A stretch of DNA of 64,000 nt from Duganella sp. sic0402 (GTDB lineage Bacteria; Pseudomonadota; Gammaproteobacteria; Burkholderiales; Burkholderiaceae_D). Where the stretch lies: assembly GCF_019219065.1 (NCBI RefSeq), contig NZ_JAHUWK010000007.1, forward strand, positions 124,001 through 188,000, in the 5' to 3' direction. The notes below the pieces were generated by a model, which was not told the origin of the DNA, made no database searches, and saw nothing but the letters and a program-made list of their open reading frames with translations. The position numbers and the translations under genes were made by a program. This document shows positions 43,801-51,341 of the stretch, piece after piece; position 1 is the stretch's first letter; each line of letters opens with the position of its first letter.

Positions 43801-46504
43801 CGTCCGGTGTGAAGGTGGCGGTGAGGCCGAGCGAGGTGGTGACGATATTGCTCAGCGTGCCGTTGCCGACGCTCAGGTTGAGGTTGGCGGGCAGGGTGAC
43901 GGCCTCCGAGAAGGTTACCGTGACCTGCGTGCTGCCGCCATCCAGGATGGTGCTGTCGCTGACCACAATGCTCGCGGTCGGCAAGACGGTGTCGATCGCG
44001 TAGCTGTTGGATACCTTGACGCCGGTGCCGGCGTTGCCGGCTGCCGAGGTGACGGCGGTCATGTCCAGTGTGACGGTGTTGCCGCTTTGCGTGACGCCGT
44101 CCGGCGTCAGCGTGGCGGTCCAGGTGATGTTGTCGCTGGTGCCGAGGTTGCTCAGCGTGCCGCCATCGGCATGCAAGGCATCGAGGTCGAAGCCGCTGAC
44201 CGCCATGGAGAATTGAATCGTCACCAGTGAGGTCTCACCGGCCTTGAGTGCGGTATCGGCGACCACGATGGAGTTGGCGACCGGGCGCACGGTGTTGAGC
44301 GTATAGTTGGCCGAGCTGTAGACGCGGTCGCTGGCATTGCCGGCCAGGTCGGCGAAGCTGGCGTTGGCGACCCAGACGAGGTTGCTGCTGTCGATAACAT
44401 CGGCGAACGGCGTGAACACGGCAGTCCAGGTGGTGGCGCCGACCTGGGTCAGCTGGGTGATCGTGCCATTGGTGCCGCGCACATCGGCCGCGTCGAGGCC
44501 GGTGACGGCCTCGGAGAAGGTCAGCGTGACCAGCGTGCTCTGGCCGGCCAGCAGCGCGCTGTTGGCGAGCACGATATCGGCCGTCGGCAGCACCAGATCG
44601 ATAGCGTAGTTGTTCGACTCGACCGTGCCGCTGCCGGCGTTGTTGGCGGCGTCCTTGATGCTGGTCAGGTCGAGCACGATCTTGTTGGTGGCCGACGTGG
44701 TGCCCGCCGTTGGCGTGAAGGTGGCCGTGACGCCGTAAGCGTCGCTGACAATATTACTGAACGTACCGTTGTCGGCGTGCAGATTGTTAATGTCGAAACC
44801 CGTGCTTTGTTCCGAGAAAACGATGCGCACCTGCGCGCTGCCGCCAACCAGGATGTTGGTGTTGTCGACCGTGATGGTGGCGGTGGGCGCCCGGTTATCG
44901 ATCTGGTACGCATTGGAACTCTGGATGCCCAGGCCGGTGTTGCCGGCGGCGTTGCTGATGCCGGTCTGGTCGAGGCGGATCCGGTTGCTGGCCTGCTGGG
45001 TGTCGGCGTTCGCCGTCAGCGTGGCGGTCCAGGTAATGCCATCGCTGGTAGTGAGGTTGCTCAGCGTGCCGTTGTCGATGGTGAAGTCTTCGTAGCCCAG
45101 GCCGGTTACGGCCTCGGTGAACTGGATTTGCACCTGCGAGCTGGCCTGCAGCGGGTCCAGGGTGAATGTGCCGCTCGACACCGTGATCGTGGCCTGCGGG
45201 CGCACCGTGCTGATAACGAAATTGTCCGAACTGATGACGGTGCCGCTACTGGCGTTGCCTGCCGCGTCGGTCACGCTGGTACCTGCCAGCGTGATGGCAT
45301 TGGTGGCGGCGTTGACAATGTCCGGCGTGTAGGTGGCGGTGAAGGTGCGGTTGCCGTCGCTGCTGACCAGGTTGCTCAATACGCCGTTGGGGACGGTCAG
45401 GTCGCTGGCGTCGAAGCCGGTGACCGCTTCCGAGAAGGCGAACGTGACGACCGCGGTGTCGCCGGCTTTGAGTGTCTGATGGTCGAGCGTGATGCGGACG
45501 GTCGGCCGCACGGTGTCAACCGCGTAGCTGTCGGACTTGACGGTGCCGCTGCCGGCGTTGCCACTCGCGTCATGAATGGACGACATGTCCAGCATGATGA
45601 AGTTATCAGCGTTGACCAAGCCGTTAATCGGCGTCAGGCTGCCGGTCCAGGTGATTTTGTCGCTGCTGCTGAAGCTGCCGGCGACACCGCCCATGACGGA
45701 CAGGCTGCTCCGGCTGAAGTCCTCCACCGCTTCCGAGAACGTGACCGTCACCCGCGCGCTGTCGCCGATCTTGAGCGCGGTGTCGTCGATGGCAATGGTG
45801 GCGGTCGGCACGGTGGTATCGATGGTGATGTTGGCCGAAGTAAAGGCAGTGGCGTTGCTATTGTCGGCAGCATCCTGGAAGCTGCCCGAGAGTAGCGTGA
45901 TGAGGTTGCTGGTATCCAGATTCAGATTGGCGGTTGGCGTGTAGGTGCCGAAAAAAACCAGGCCGTTCTGGGTCCTGACGTTGCTTAGCGTGCCGTTGTC
46001 GGCGATGAGATCGGTGTTGGCGTTAAAGGAATAGGGAATTTCCGAGAACGTGATCGTGAAGTTGATGGTTTGTCCGGCCAGCACGGTGCTTTTGTCGAGC
46101 GCGATGGTGGCGGTCGGGCGTTGCGTGTCGATGGTGTAATTGCTTGAGGTGATGACGCCGACACCGGCGTTGCCAGCCAGGTCGCGCACGGTGGACATGT
46201 CGAAGCTGGCCTTGTTGGTGGACGAGGTGATGTTCTGGCTCGGCGTGAATGTGGCACCCCATTCCATGCCATTGGCGCCAGCGTACCAGCCGCTCAGCGT
46301 ACCGTTCTCCACCGTGACAAGACTGCCGTCAAATCCGCTAACCTTCTCTGAGAAGCTGATGATGAGCTGGGTATTGCGGGTGCTGCTCAGCGCGTAGCTG
46401 TACAGCAAAAAGAAAGCGGTGGGCGGCGTGGTATCGGCGGCGCCTTGAACGGTGCGAGTGGTATTGGCCATGGCTGTGTATGCCGAGAAGAAATAATTCT
46501 TCAT
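40814..46504 (-). CDS. Giant repeat protein: twelve Ig-like repeats, RTX calcium repeats and two DUF4214 regions
   Basis: This 1896-residue protein is built from repeats. Residues about 27-1215 hold twelve bacterial Ig-like repeats of about 100 residues with the pattern TVRPTATI, LxAGxTxxVTxxFSEAV, NGTLSNL, TWTATxTP and DxAGNAG. A linker is followed by RTX-type GGxGNDxxxGG nonapeptides, then a DUF4214 region, a second short RTX block (GSGDDILEGGAGNDRLVGGDG) and a second DUF4214 region up to the C-terminus. There is no N-terminal signal peptide. RTX repeats with no leader fit export through a type I secretion system, though no such system is encoded in the window. The product is probably a large surface or secreted adhesin; function is inferred. 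The start could be 46504 or 46471. Confidence 0.85.
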   Translation of the reverse strand: MKNYFFSAYTAMANTTRTVQGAADTTPPTAFFLLYSYALSSTRNTQLIISFSEKVSGFDGSLVTVENGTLSGWYAGANGMEWGATFTPSQNITSSTNKASFDMSTVRDLAGNAGVGVITSSNYTIDTQRPTATIALDKSTVLAGQTINFTITFSEIPYSFNANTDLIADNGTLSNVRTQNGLVFFGTYTPTANLNLDTSNLITLLSGSFQDAADNSNATAFTSANITIDTTVPTATIAIDDTALKIGDSARVTVTFSEAVEDFSRSSLSVMGGVAGSFSSSDKITWTGSLTPINGLVNADNFIMLDMSSIHDASGNAGSGTVKSDSYAVDTVRPTVRITLDHQTLKAGDTAVVTFAFSEAVTGFDASDLTVPNGVLSNLVSSDGNRTFTATYTPDIVNAATNAITLAGTSVTDAAGNASSGTVISSDNFVISTVRPQATITVSSGTFTLDPLQASSQVQIQFTEAVTGLGYEDFTIDNGTLSNLTTSDGITWTATLTANADTQQASNRIRLDQTGISNAAGNTGLGIQSSNAYQIDNRAPTATITVDNTNILVGGSAQVRIVFSEQSTGFDINNLHADNGTFSNIVSDAYGVTATFTPTAGTTSATNKIVLDLTSIKDAANNAGSGTVESNNYAIDLVLPTADIVLANSALLAGQSTLVTLTFSEAVTGLDAADVRGTNGTITQLTQVGATTWTAVFTPFADVIDSSNLVWVANASFADLAGNASDRVYSSANYTLNTVRPVANSIVVADTALKAGETSLVTIQFSMAVSGFDLDALHADGGTLSNLGTSDNITWTATLTPDGVTQSGNTVTLDMTAVTSAAGNAGTGVKVSNSYAIDTVLPTASIVVSDSTILDGGSTQVTVTFSEAVTLPANLNLSVGNGTLSNIVTTSLGLTATFTPDAGVSAGTNKIVLDLSQLSDSFGNAGVGTVESNNYAVDTVRPTAVIQLASSTLLAGQSTGVTITFSEAVRDFDNGDVSIGSGSLNQFTTSDNGITWQAVFTPDADVDQASNVIRLANASYTDLAGNTGSAATSANYAVHTERPTATIDIDDTTLTAGQTAQVTIRFSEAVSGFDNNDLSVASGTLSTVISNDGGLTWTATLTPSVNTDSSSGVITLNNAGYTNAVGNAGAGTELSGSYIVDTRAPTATISMASNALAAGASTQVTFTFSEAVSNFSDADLKLAQGTLSALTTMDNIVWTATFTATTAVSSDMVVITLDKAGVTDAAGNSGVGSISNPTIALPPTQPATPPVTVTVIDGVQVQTQLVRDPLTGLENQLVNVAVINAVRDDADSPHPGLADIPLMAGSGADAIQLLVSLPVNTGLQSAGPSSLLGASEVLRDLLNRIHSHSSEGSDEQKQMLDAGQNFLDALADGTLLAVRTLVLKSAPGAVPGLPIIISGSAAGAHAVGLIIDATQLPAGTVIQLDDVDFATVSGPVILRGGLGNNVVVGDSSGQSIVLGPGDDVLSGGAGDDVVGSASGDDRIDGGAGNDIIFGGTGNDILKGGEGNDVQQGGRSDSGKWDFYLNAQGQLVAQHQTLLVDAGAVEMLALSELNHSVVPLAFVNADHALLSGIAGLYATAFGRAPDLAGLNFWIAHGVTLAQAAHAFVASAEFLQGSGALDNAGMVHALYEDALGAAGAATAAALAEQTAWIAKLNAASTPAAARAELLLSLSQNAATLAHWNGANGIAVGSVVLSTEQGWIAGSGDDILEGGAGNDRLVGGDGIDTVVYAGKLADYHIVLSQHGVVTIQEARAGGDIDTILQIEKGQFSDGSVDLNFTNSDTASLTRIGLLYQTVMDRAADLPGLGHWDALHLAPLDLARAFIGSAEFQSRYGTLDNAGFAALMTGNALNHAPDAASVLSWTTYLDTHSRADMVTALIGTPDVLAAQFAGAGLVLV
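42800..46430 (-). repeat. Twelve tandem ~300-base Ig-like repeats with a three-unit higher-order pattern
   Basis: The coding DNA for the Ig-like array repeats every ~300 bases. A 26-base segment at 43698-43723 recurs exactly at 44604-44629, 906 bases away, which is three units. At protein level unit 5 resembles unit 8, 6 resembles 9, and 7 resembles 10, counting from the N-terminus, so a three-unit block was probably duplicated. These are coding repeats, not a CRISPR array. Confidence 0.75.
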
Positions 46505-46642
46505 TAGAAGCTATTTTGGCATGTTTGTCTGTAACACAAATGTGCTACAAGCGAGTACATGACGAAAACGTGCGCTGGCGAACATACGGCGCCGGGACCA
46601 GTTGCTACGATGAGCTTACTGATCAATAACAAGGCGAGGCAA
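46505..46642. other. Divergent gap between the giant protein and receiver genes
   Basis: This 138-base region separates divergent genes and must hold at least one promoter. I see no convincing promoter box pair with room for a ribosome site. An in-frame reading of the receiver gene continues upstream into it (possible starts at 46559 and 46610), but the ribosome site AAGGCGAGG at 46631-46639 favours the start at 46643. Confidence 0.35.
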
Positions 46643-47014
46643 ATGATGGCAACCGCACAACAAGTTCTGGTGGTCGATGATAATCTGGATGTAGTGGAAT
46701 CGCTGTCGGCGCTGCTGCAATGCCAGGGCTACGAAACGGCGTCCGCGCACAATGGCTACGAAGCGTGCGACTGGGTTCGTGAAGCGATGCCGAAGGCGAT
46801 CATCATGGATCTGGGCATGCCGTGGATGGATGGCTTTGGCGCTGTGCGCGCAATTCGCCGCATGCCGGGCGCGCAGTCGGTACCGATCATTGCGCTGACC
46901 GGTTCCGCCGACCGCGACTCAGCCAGGAAGGCTGTCGCGGCGGGCTTCACCCAGCATTTCTCCAAGCCGCTCAATTTTGATCATCTGAACAAATATCTGA
47001 ACAGCCTGTCGTAA
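46643..47014 (+). CDS. Single-domain response regulator (receiver only)
   Basis: This 123-residue protein is a stand-alone CheY-like receiver domain. The acidic pocket D12/D13 (VVDDN), phospho-acceptor D56 (IIMDLGMP), the switch threonine in IALTGSA and the lysine in FSKPL are all present, so phosphorylation should be possible. There is no output domain. I chose the ATG at 46643 because a purine-rich site lies 3-12 bases upstream; an ATG follows directly as the second codon. No histidine kinase gene is adjacent, so its partner is unknown. It converges on the phosphatase gene with an 11-base gap. Confidence 0.88.
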   Translation: MMATAQQVLVVDDNLDVVESLSALLQCQGYETASAHNGYEACDWVREAMPKAIIMDLGMPWMDGFGAVRAIRRMPGAQSVPIIALTGSADRDSARKAVAAGFTQHFSKPLNFDHLNKYLNSLS

Positions 47015-47025
47015 GGGCGCGTCGA

Positions 47026-48696
47026 TTAACGCAGCGTCTCCACCAGCACGCGGCCTTCCGAGCCAGCTGGTGGACGCAGGTGCAGCAGGTGCGCCAGCGT
47101 CGGTGCGATATCGACCACTTCCGCGTACTGGCCATAAGCGCCTGGCTTGATCCAGCGCTTGCCCATGACCATCAGCGGCACATTGGTGTCGTAGGCATAT
47201 GGCGAGCCGTGCGAAGTACCGCTGGTGCCGCTGCCGAAATACCAATAGGGCTTGGTGATCACCATCAGGTCGCCCGACGACTGGCGATTCCAGGCGCGGC
47301 GCATCAGCGTGTTGATATGCGTGCCTTGTACCGCGCCGCTTTCAAACTGCGTGCGGGTAAAAGCATCGACGATGCCGTTCTGCGCCATCAGATACTGCGC
47401 GGCGGCGTTTTCCACATCTTCGCGTTTCAGCTTGTTTTGCTCGGCCAGCGCATAATCCAGATGGATGTTCGGCAGCGACCACGCTTGCACCAGCTTGGCG
47501 ACGCCAAACTTCGCGGCCAGGTGCGCATCCAGTGCGGCCATCAGCTTGTTGCCGTCCAGGCGCTGCGCATCGGCGTGCTGCGTCTGCGCGAATTCCGGCG
47601 TATTCGGGAAGCCGTGATCGGCGGTCAGCACTACCAGTACATTGTCCATGCCAACCCGTTTATCCAGATAGGTGAAAAACTCCGCCAGCATGCGATCAAG
47701 ACGCTGCAAGTGGTCGTGCGACAGTTTGCTCTCCGGACCGAAGGCGTGGTTGACGTAGTCGTGCGCCGACAGGCTGACGCCCAGCAGGTCCGGCACGCCG
47801 GCCGGATTGCGGCCCAGGTTTTCGCCTTCCACCGCTGCGCGCGCAAAGTCCAGCGTCAGCTGGTCCAGGTAGGGGCCGACGCGCAGACTGGCGTAGTAGC
47901 CTGCGTCGATCTCGCCGCTTTCGCTGTAGTAGGTATAAGGCAGGCGGTTATGGCCGCCGGCTTTGGGCGTGTTGAGTTCTTCCGGCGCATCGCCTTCATA
48001 GGCCGATGCCGGCAGCAGCGCCGACCAGGTCTTGCCGTAGTAGCGGTTCTGCGGCTTGGTGGACAGGTATTTGGTGGCCCATTCCGGATGCTGCTTCATG
48101 TAGTAGGTGCTGCTGGCGAAGTTGCCGGTTTTGTCCATATACATATAGGCGGTGCCGGTTTTGCCCGCCAGCAGAATCGCGCCGCGGTCTTTGCCGGAGA
48201 CGGTGATGACTTTGCTGCGGCTGCCGGTGGCGTAGCGCAGCTCGTCGCCCAGCGTGTTGACTTTCAGCTTGGCCGGCGAGGTGCCGTCGCTCGGATCGGT
48301 TTCTTCGCCGATGTAGGTGTAGTTGCTGTCTTCGGTGCAGTAGACCGATTTCTTGGTGACCGGGTCGATCCAGTTATTGCCGATGATGCCGTGTACATAA
48401 GGGTAGGCGCCGGTCAGTACGGCGCTGTGGCCGATCGCGGTCACCGTCACGCCGTGCGCCTGGTGTGCGTTGCTGAACGATGCACCCTGGTCCAGCATGC
48501 GGCGCAAGCCGCCCTGGCCGAACTGGTCGCGGTAGCGCTGCACCTGTTCATTCGGCAGACCGTCCACCACCAGCACGACGATGAGCTTGGGCAGGGTGGA
48601 AGCGGTGGTTGGCGCCGCAGGGGCGGCTTGTAGACTGGAGAGCGCGAAACACGAGGTTGCGAGTACGATCGCGCGCAAGGACATTTTCTTGGTCAT
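47026..48696 (-). CDS. PafA-like alkaline phosphatase/phosphodiesterase
   Basis: This 556-residue exported enzyme belongs to the alkaline phosphatase superfamily (type I phosphodiesterase, PafA-like). A signal peptide spans about residues 1-24. Metal ligand D45 lies in VLVVDGLP, the nucleophile is probably T86 in TVTAIGHSAVLTG, and later ligands appear in SLSAHDYVNHAFGP and LTADHGFPN. The final metal His is likely in the SGTSHGSPYAYD segment. PafA enzymes release phosphate from a broad range of phosphomonoesters. No Pho box is recognisable upstream. Confidence 0.88.
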   Translation of the reverse strand: MTKKMSLRAIVLATSCFALSSLQAAPAAPTTASTLPKLIVVLVVDGLPNEQVQRYRDQFGQGGLRRMLDQGASFSNAHQAHGVTVTAIGHSAVLTGAYPYVHGIIGNNWIDPVTKKSVYCTEDSNYTYIGEETDPSDGTSPAKLKVNTLGDELRYATGSRSKVITVSGKDRGAILLAGKTGTAYMYMDKTGNFASSTYYMKQHPEWATKYLSTKPQNRYYGKTWSALLPASAYEGDAPEELNTPKAGGHNRLPYTYYSESGEIDAGYYASLRVGPYLDQLTLDFARAAVEGENLGRNPAGVPDLLGVSLSAHDYVNHAFGPESKLSHDHLQRLDRMLAEFFTYLDKRVGMDNVLVVLTADHGFPNTPEFAQTQHADAQRLDGNKLMAALDAHLAAKFGVAKLVQAWSLPNIHLDYALAEQNKLKREDVENAAAQYLMAQNGIVDAFTRTQFESGAVQGTHINTLMRRAWNRQSSGDLMVITKPYWYFGSGTSGTSHGSPYAYDTNVPLMVMGKRWIKPGAYGQYAEVVDIAPTLAHLLHLRPPAGSEGRVLVETLR

Positions 48697-48997
48697 AAAG
48701 GTCGTCGTCAGGTTGTAAGGAGTGCGTGGCGACGTAGCGTACCACGGACGTGCGGCATGCTAACTCGTCCGTATGACCGGATGATGACGGCTGCAATATT
48801 AATTTTTACGCAAGGAAAAGCGTGTAAAACCATCAAAATTTTCAACGAAACTGCTTTCCACATTAAAACAGTGTTGTATGGAAACTTTTTTTCGGTAAAA
48901 GAGCACTTTTTTGAAGTAGATGCGCGCATGAAATGGTAACTATTGCCAAAACGCTGATAGAATTCAGGGGTGAGAAATCTTCTTGCAGGAGTCGATT
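48697..48997. other. AT-rich divergent intergenic region, 301 bases
   Basis: This is the longest clear gap. The half near the phosphatase gene contains an inverted repeat ACGGACG at 48744-48750 and CGTCCGT at 48766-48772 (7-base arms, 15-base spacer). The middle (about 48790-48920) is strikingly AT-rich with several T and A runs. Near the EF-hand gene, TAGAAT at 48956-48961 is a possible -10 box without a good -35 partner. I see no coding region or RNA gene in it. Confidence 0.4.
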
Positions 48998-49630
48998 ATG
49001 ATTATGATAAACAATATTGGTGGTGCCACCCTGTCCGCAGCCCTGGTTGCTGACAAGGCGCTTGCGCCTGTCCAAACCGGCACGGAAAACAGCACTAATG
49101 CGGATATGAGCGCGTCGGTAGCCGCTTATTTCTCGCTGCCTGGCTTCAATGCCACCAGTCCCCTGCAGACTGATACGAGCAACACCACCAACGATCAGGC
49201 CAATGCGCTGGTGAAAGCGGTGTCGGAAGACGACACGCTGAAAACCGCGCTGCAAGAGTTCGACGAAGGCTTGAAAAAGCTGGTTGACCGTCCTGAGACC
49301 CAGATCTTCCAGGCGCGCTTCAACGCGACCGAAACCAGCCAGCCTAGCGTGGATACTGCACAAAACGTGCTGCTGTCGCCAGTGCCGCTGCCAGGCGTTG
49401 GTGAAGATGGCGTACTGGGTGTGCCACCACCAGCGACCGAGCTGGCTGCCGACACCAATCACGATGGCAAGATCAGCGAAGACGAACGCGTTCGCTATGA
49501 AGCACCGCTGACCTACCGCAGCCTGGCGCATGAACAGGTCGCCGATGCGCAGACCAACGGTCCGAACGCCTTCTCGCTGACGGAAGTGAACCGCGCTTAT
49601 GGCGCCGCCGCGCGTGCTGTGCCGGCCTGA
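48998..49630 (+). CDS. Small EF-hand-containing protein of unknown function
   Basis: This 210-residue protein contains one canonical EF-hand calcium loop, DTNHDGKISEDE, at about residues 152-163. The N-terminus (MIMINNIGGATLSAALVADKAL) is not a clear signal peptide. The rest is rich in Asn, Thr, Asp and Ala. The ATG at 48998 follows GCAGGAG by 6 bases; a TTG five codons earlier would lie within that ribosome site. No family is recognised. The gene stands alone and ends at a strong terminator. Confidence 0.75.
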   Translation: MIMINNIGGATLSAALVADKALAPVQTGTENSTNADMSASVAAYFSLPGFNATSPLQTDTSNTTNDQANALVKAVSEDDTLKTALQEFDEGLKKLVDRPETQIFQARFNATETSQPSVDTAQNVLLSPVPLPGVGEDGVLGVPPPATELAADTNHDGKISEDERVRYEAPLTYRSLAHEQVADAQTNGPNAFSLTEVNRAYGAAARAVPA

Positions 49631-49650
49631 TTAGTTTGTCCCGATACCGA

Positions 49651-49686
49651 AAAGGGCTTTGCCAGAGATGGCAAAGCCCTTTTTTT
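49651..49686 (+). terminator. Strong intrinsic terminator after the EF-hand gene
   Basis: A perfect 13-base-pair stem, AAAGGGCTTTGCC at 49651-49663 and GGCAAAGCCCTTT at 49670-49682, closes a 6-base loop and is followed by a run of T to 49686. It is the clearest terminator in the window and insulates the EF-hand gene from the RND operon. Confidence 0.95.
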
Positions 49687-49776
49687 GTCGCTGCGCAGCA
49701 AGAATGCCACACCTGGGCGGTAAAAAATGCGAATATCTTATTCAATCTATATTCATAACAGGCGCAGGAGACTGTA

Positions 49777-51318
49777 GTGAGAAAACGGATCTTCAGGCAA
49801 TTCAATCAGCTGGCCTTGCGGGCTGGCGCAGCGGCGGTCTTCGCCGCCGGTTTGGGCGGATGCGCGCTCGGGCCGGATTTCAAAACACCTGCCGCGCCGG
49901 CTACCGCCGGCGACAGCTATACACCGACTCCGATGCCGCAGCAGACCGCGTCCGCACCGGGTGTAGGCGGAGCAGCGCAGCAGTTCGCGGTTGGCCAGGA
50001 GATTCCGGCGCAGTGGTGGAGCTTGTTCCAGTCACCTGCGCTGGATCAGCTGATTCGCAATGCGCTGGCGCAGAATCCGAATATGGCGGCAGCCGAAGCG
50101 GCCTTGCGCCAAGCCCAGGAAAACTATAACGCGCAGGCCGGCAATCTGGTGTATCCGTCGGTGAGCGCGCAGCTGGGCGCGGGACGGCAGAAAACCAGTG
50201 TCACCACCGCTGGTGCGGCGGCTGGCGTGTACAACGTCTATAACGCCTCGGTCAACGTGGCCTACACGCCCGACGTGTTCGGCGCGACCCGCCGCACGCT
50301 GGAAGGCGCGCAGGCCGCCATCGATTACCAACGCTTCCAGGTCGAGGCGACTTATCTGACGCTGAGTGCCAACGTGGTCACCACGGCCATCCAGGAGGCG
50401 TCGCTGCGCGCGCAGCTACGGGCCACGCGCGAAGTGCTGGATGCGCTGACCCAGCAGCAGAACGTCATCGAGAAGCAGTTCGAGTACGGCGCCATTCCGC
50501 GTACCACGGTGCTCAGCCAGCGCAACCAGGTGGCGCAGATCAATGCGACCATCGCGCCGCTGCAAAAGGCATTGGCGGCCGCGCAGCATCAGCTGTCGGT
50601 TCTGGCCGGCAAACTGCCGGGCGAAGCGGGCATGCCGTCGTTTGAGCTGGAGGCGCTGACGCTGCCGCAGCAATTGCCGGTATCGCTGCCGTCGACGCTG
50701 GTGCGCCAGCGCCCCGACATCCGTGCCAGCGAAGAACTGCTGCACCAGGCCAGCGCCGCCATCGGCGTGGCGACGGCGGCGCAGTATCCGCAGTTCACGC
50801 TGAGCGGCAGCTATGGTTCGTCGGCGGCCAGCTTCGGCAAGCTGTTCGACGCCGAAACCACCGCGTGGAGCCTGGCGGCGGGCATCGCCCAGCCGATCTT
50901 CAACGGCGGCGCGCTGAGCGCGCAGCGGCGTGCGGCGGAAGCGGCGTATGACGCGGCGTCGGCGCAGTACCGCGCCACTGTGCTGACGGCATTCCAGAAT
51001 GTCGCCGACACATTGCGCGCGCTGGACGCAGATGCGGCCGCGCTCAAATCGCAGGCCGAAGCCGAGGCGCTGGCCAAAGAAACGCTGGCGCTGGCGCAGG
51101 AGCAGTACAAGCTGGGCGGCATCAGCTACCTGGTGCTGCTTGACGCGCAGCGCAGCTTCCAGCAGGCACATATCAATCTGGTGCAGGCGCAAGCCGCGCG
51201 CTACGCCGACACCGCCGCGCTGTTCCAGGCACTGGGTGGCGGCTGGTGGAATCGCGCCAACGGCGTTCCGGCTGCCACGGCGGTTTCCGCCGCAGCTCCC
51301 TACGGCACTAACAAATAA
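49777..51318 (+). CDS. RND efflux outer-membrane lipoprotein (NodT family)
   Basis: This 513-residue protein is a TolC-like outer-membrane factor of the NodT lipoprotein group. The signal ends in the lipobox GLGGC, followed by ALGPDFKTP, a hallmark of the family. Two OEP repeats of long helices follow, with QNPNMAAAEAALRQAQ and LVRQRPDIRASEELLHQASAAIGVATAAQYPQF (cited in parts). It starts with GTG, 6 bases after GCAGGAG. With the next two genes it forms a three-part drug or solvent export pump. Confidence 0.92.
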   Translation: MRKRIFRQFNQLALRAGAAAVFAAGLGGCALGPDFKTPAAPATAGDSYTPTPMPQQTASAPGVGGAAQQFAVGQEIPAQWWSLFQSPALDQLIRNALAQNPNMAAAEAALRQAQENYNAQAGNLVYPSVSAQLGAGRQKTSVTTAGAAAGVYNVYNASVNVAYTPDVFGATRRTLEGAQAAIDYQRFQVEATYLTLSANVVTTAIQEASLRAQLRATREVLDALTQQQNVIEKQFEYGAIPRTTVLSQRNQVAQINATIAPLQKALAAAQHQLSVLAGKLPGEAGMPSFELEALTLPQQLPVSLPSTLVRQRPDIRASEELLHQASAAIGVATAAQYPQFTLSGSYGSSAASFGKLFDAETTAWSLAAGIAQPIFNGGALSAQRRAAEAAYDAASAQYRATVLTAFQNVADTLRALDADAAALKSQAEAEALAKETLALAQEQYKLGGISYLVLLDAQRSFQQAHINLVQAQAARYADTAALFQALGGGWWNRANGVPAATAVSAAAPYGTNK

Positions 51319-51341
51319 CTTAAAAAGCAGGAGAACGATTC

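Noticed and set aside
42800..46430. Regularly spaced repeats considered as a CRISPR or satellite array
   Set aside because: The unit is about 300 bases, diverged, in frame and encodes Ig-like domains; no short identical repeats with unique spacers.
46600..46642. TTGCTA-17-AATAAC promoter-like pair before the receiver gene
   Set aside because: Transcription would start within a few bases of the ATG, leaving no room for the ribosome site at 46631-46639.
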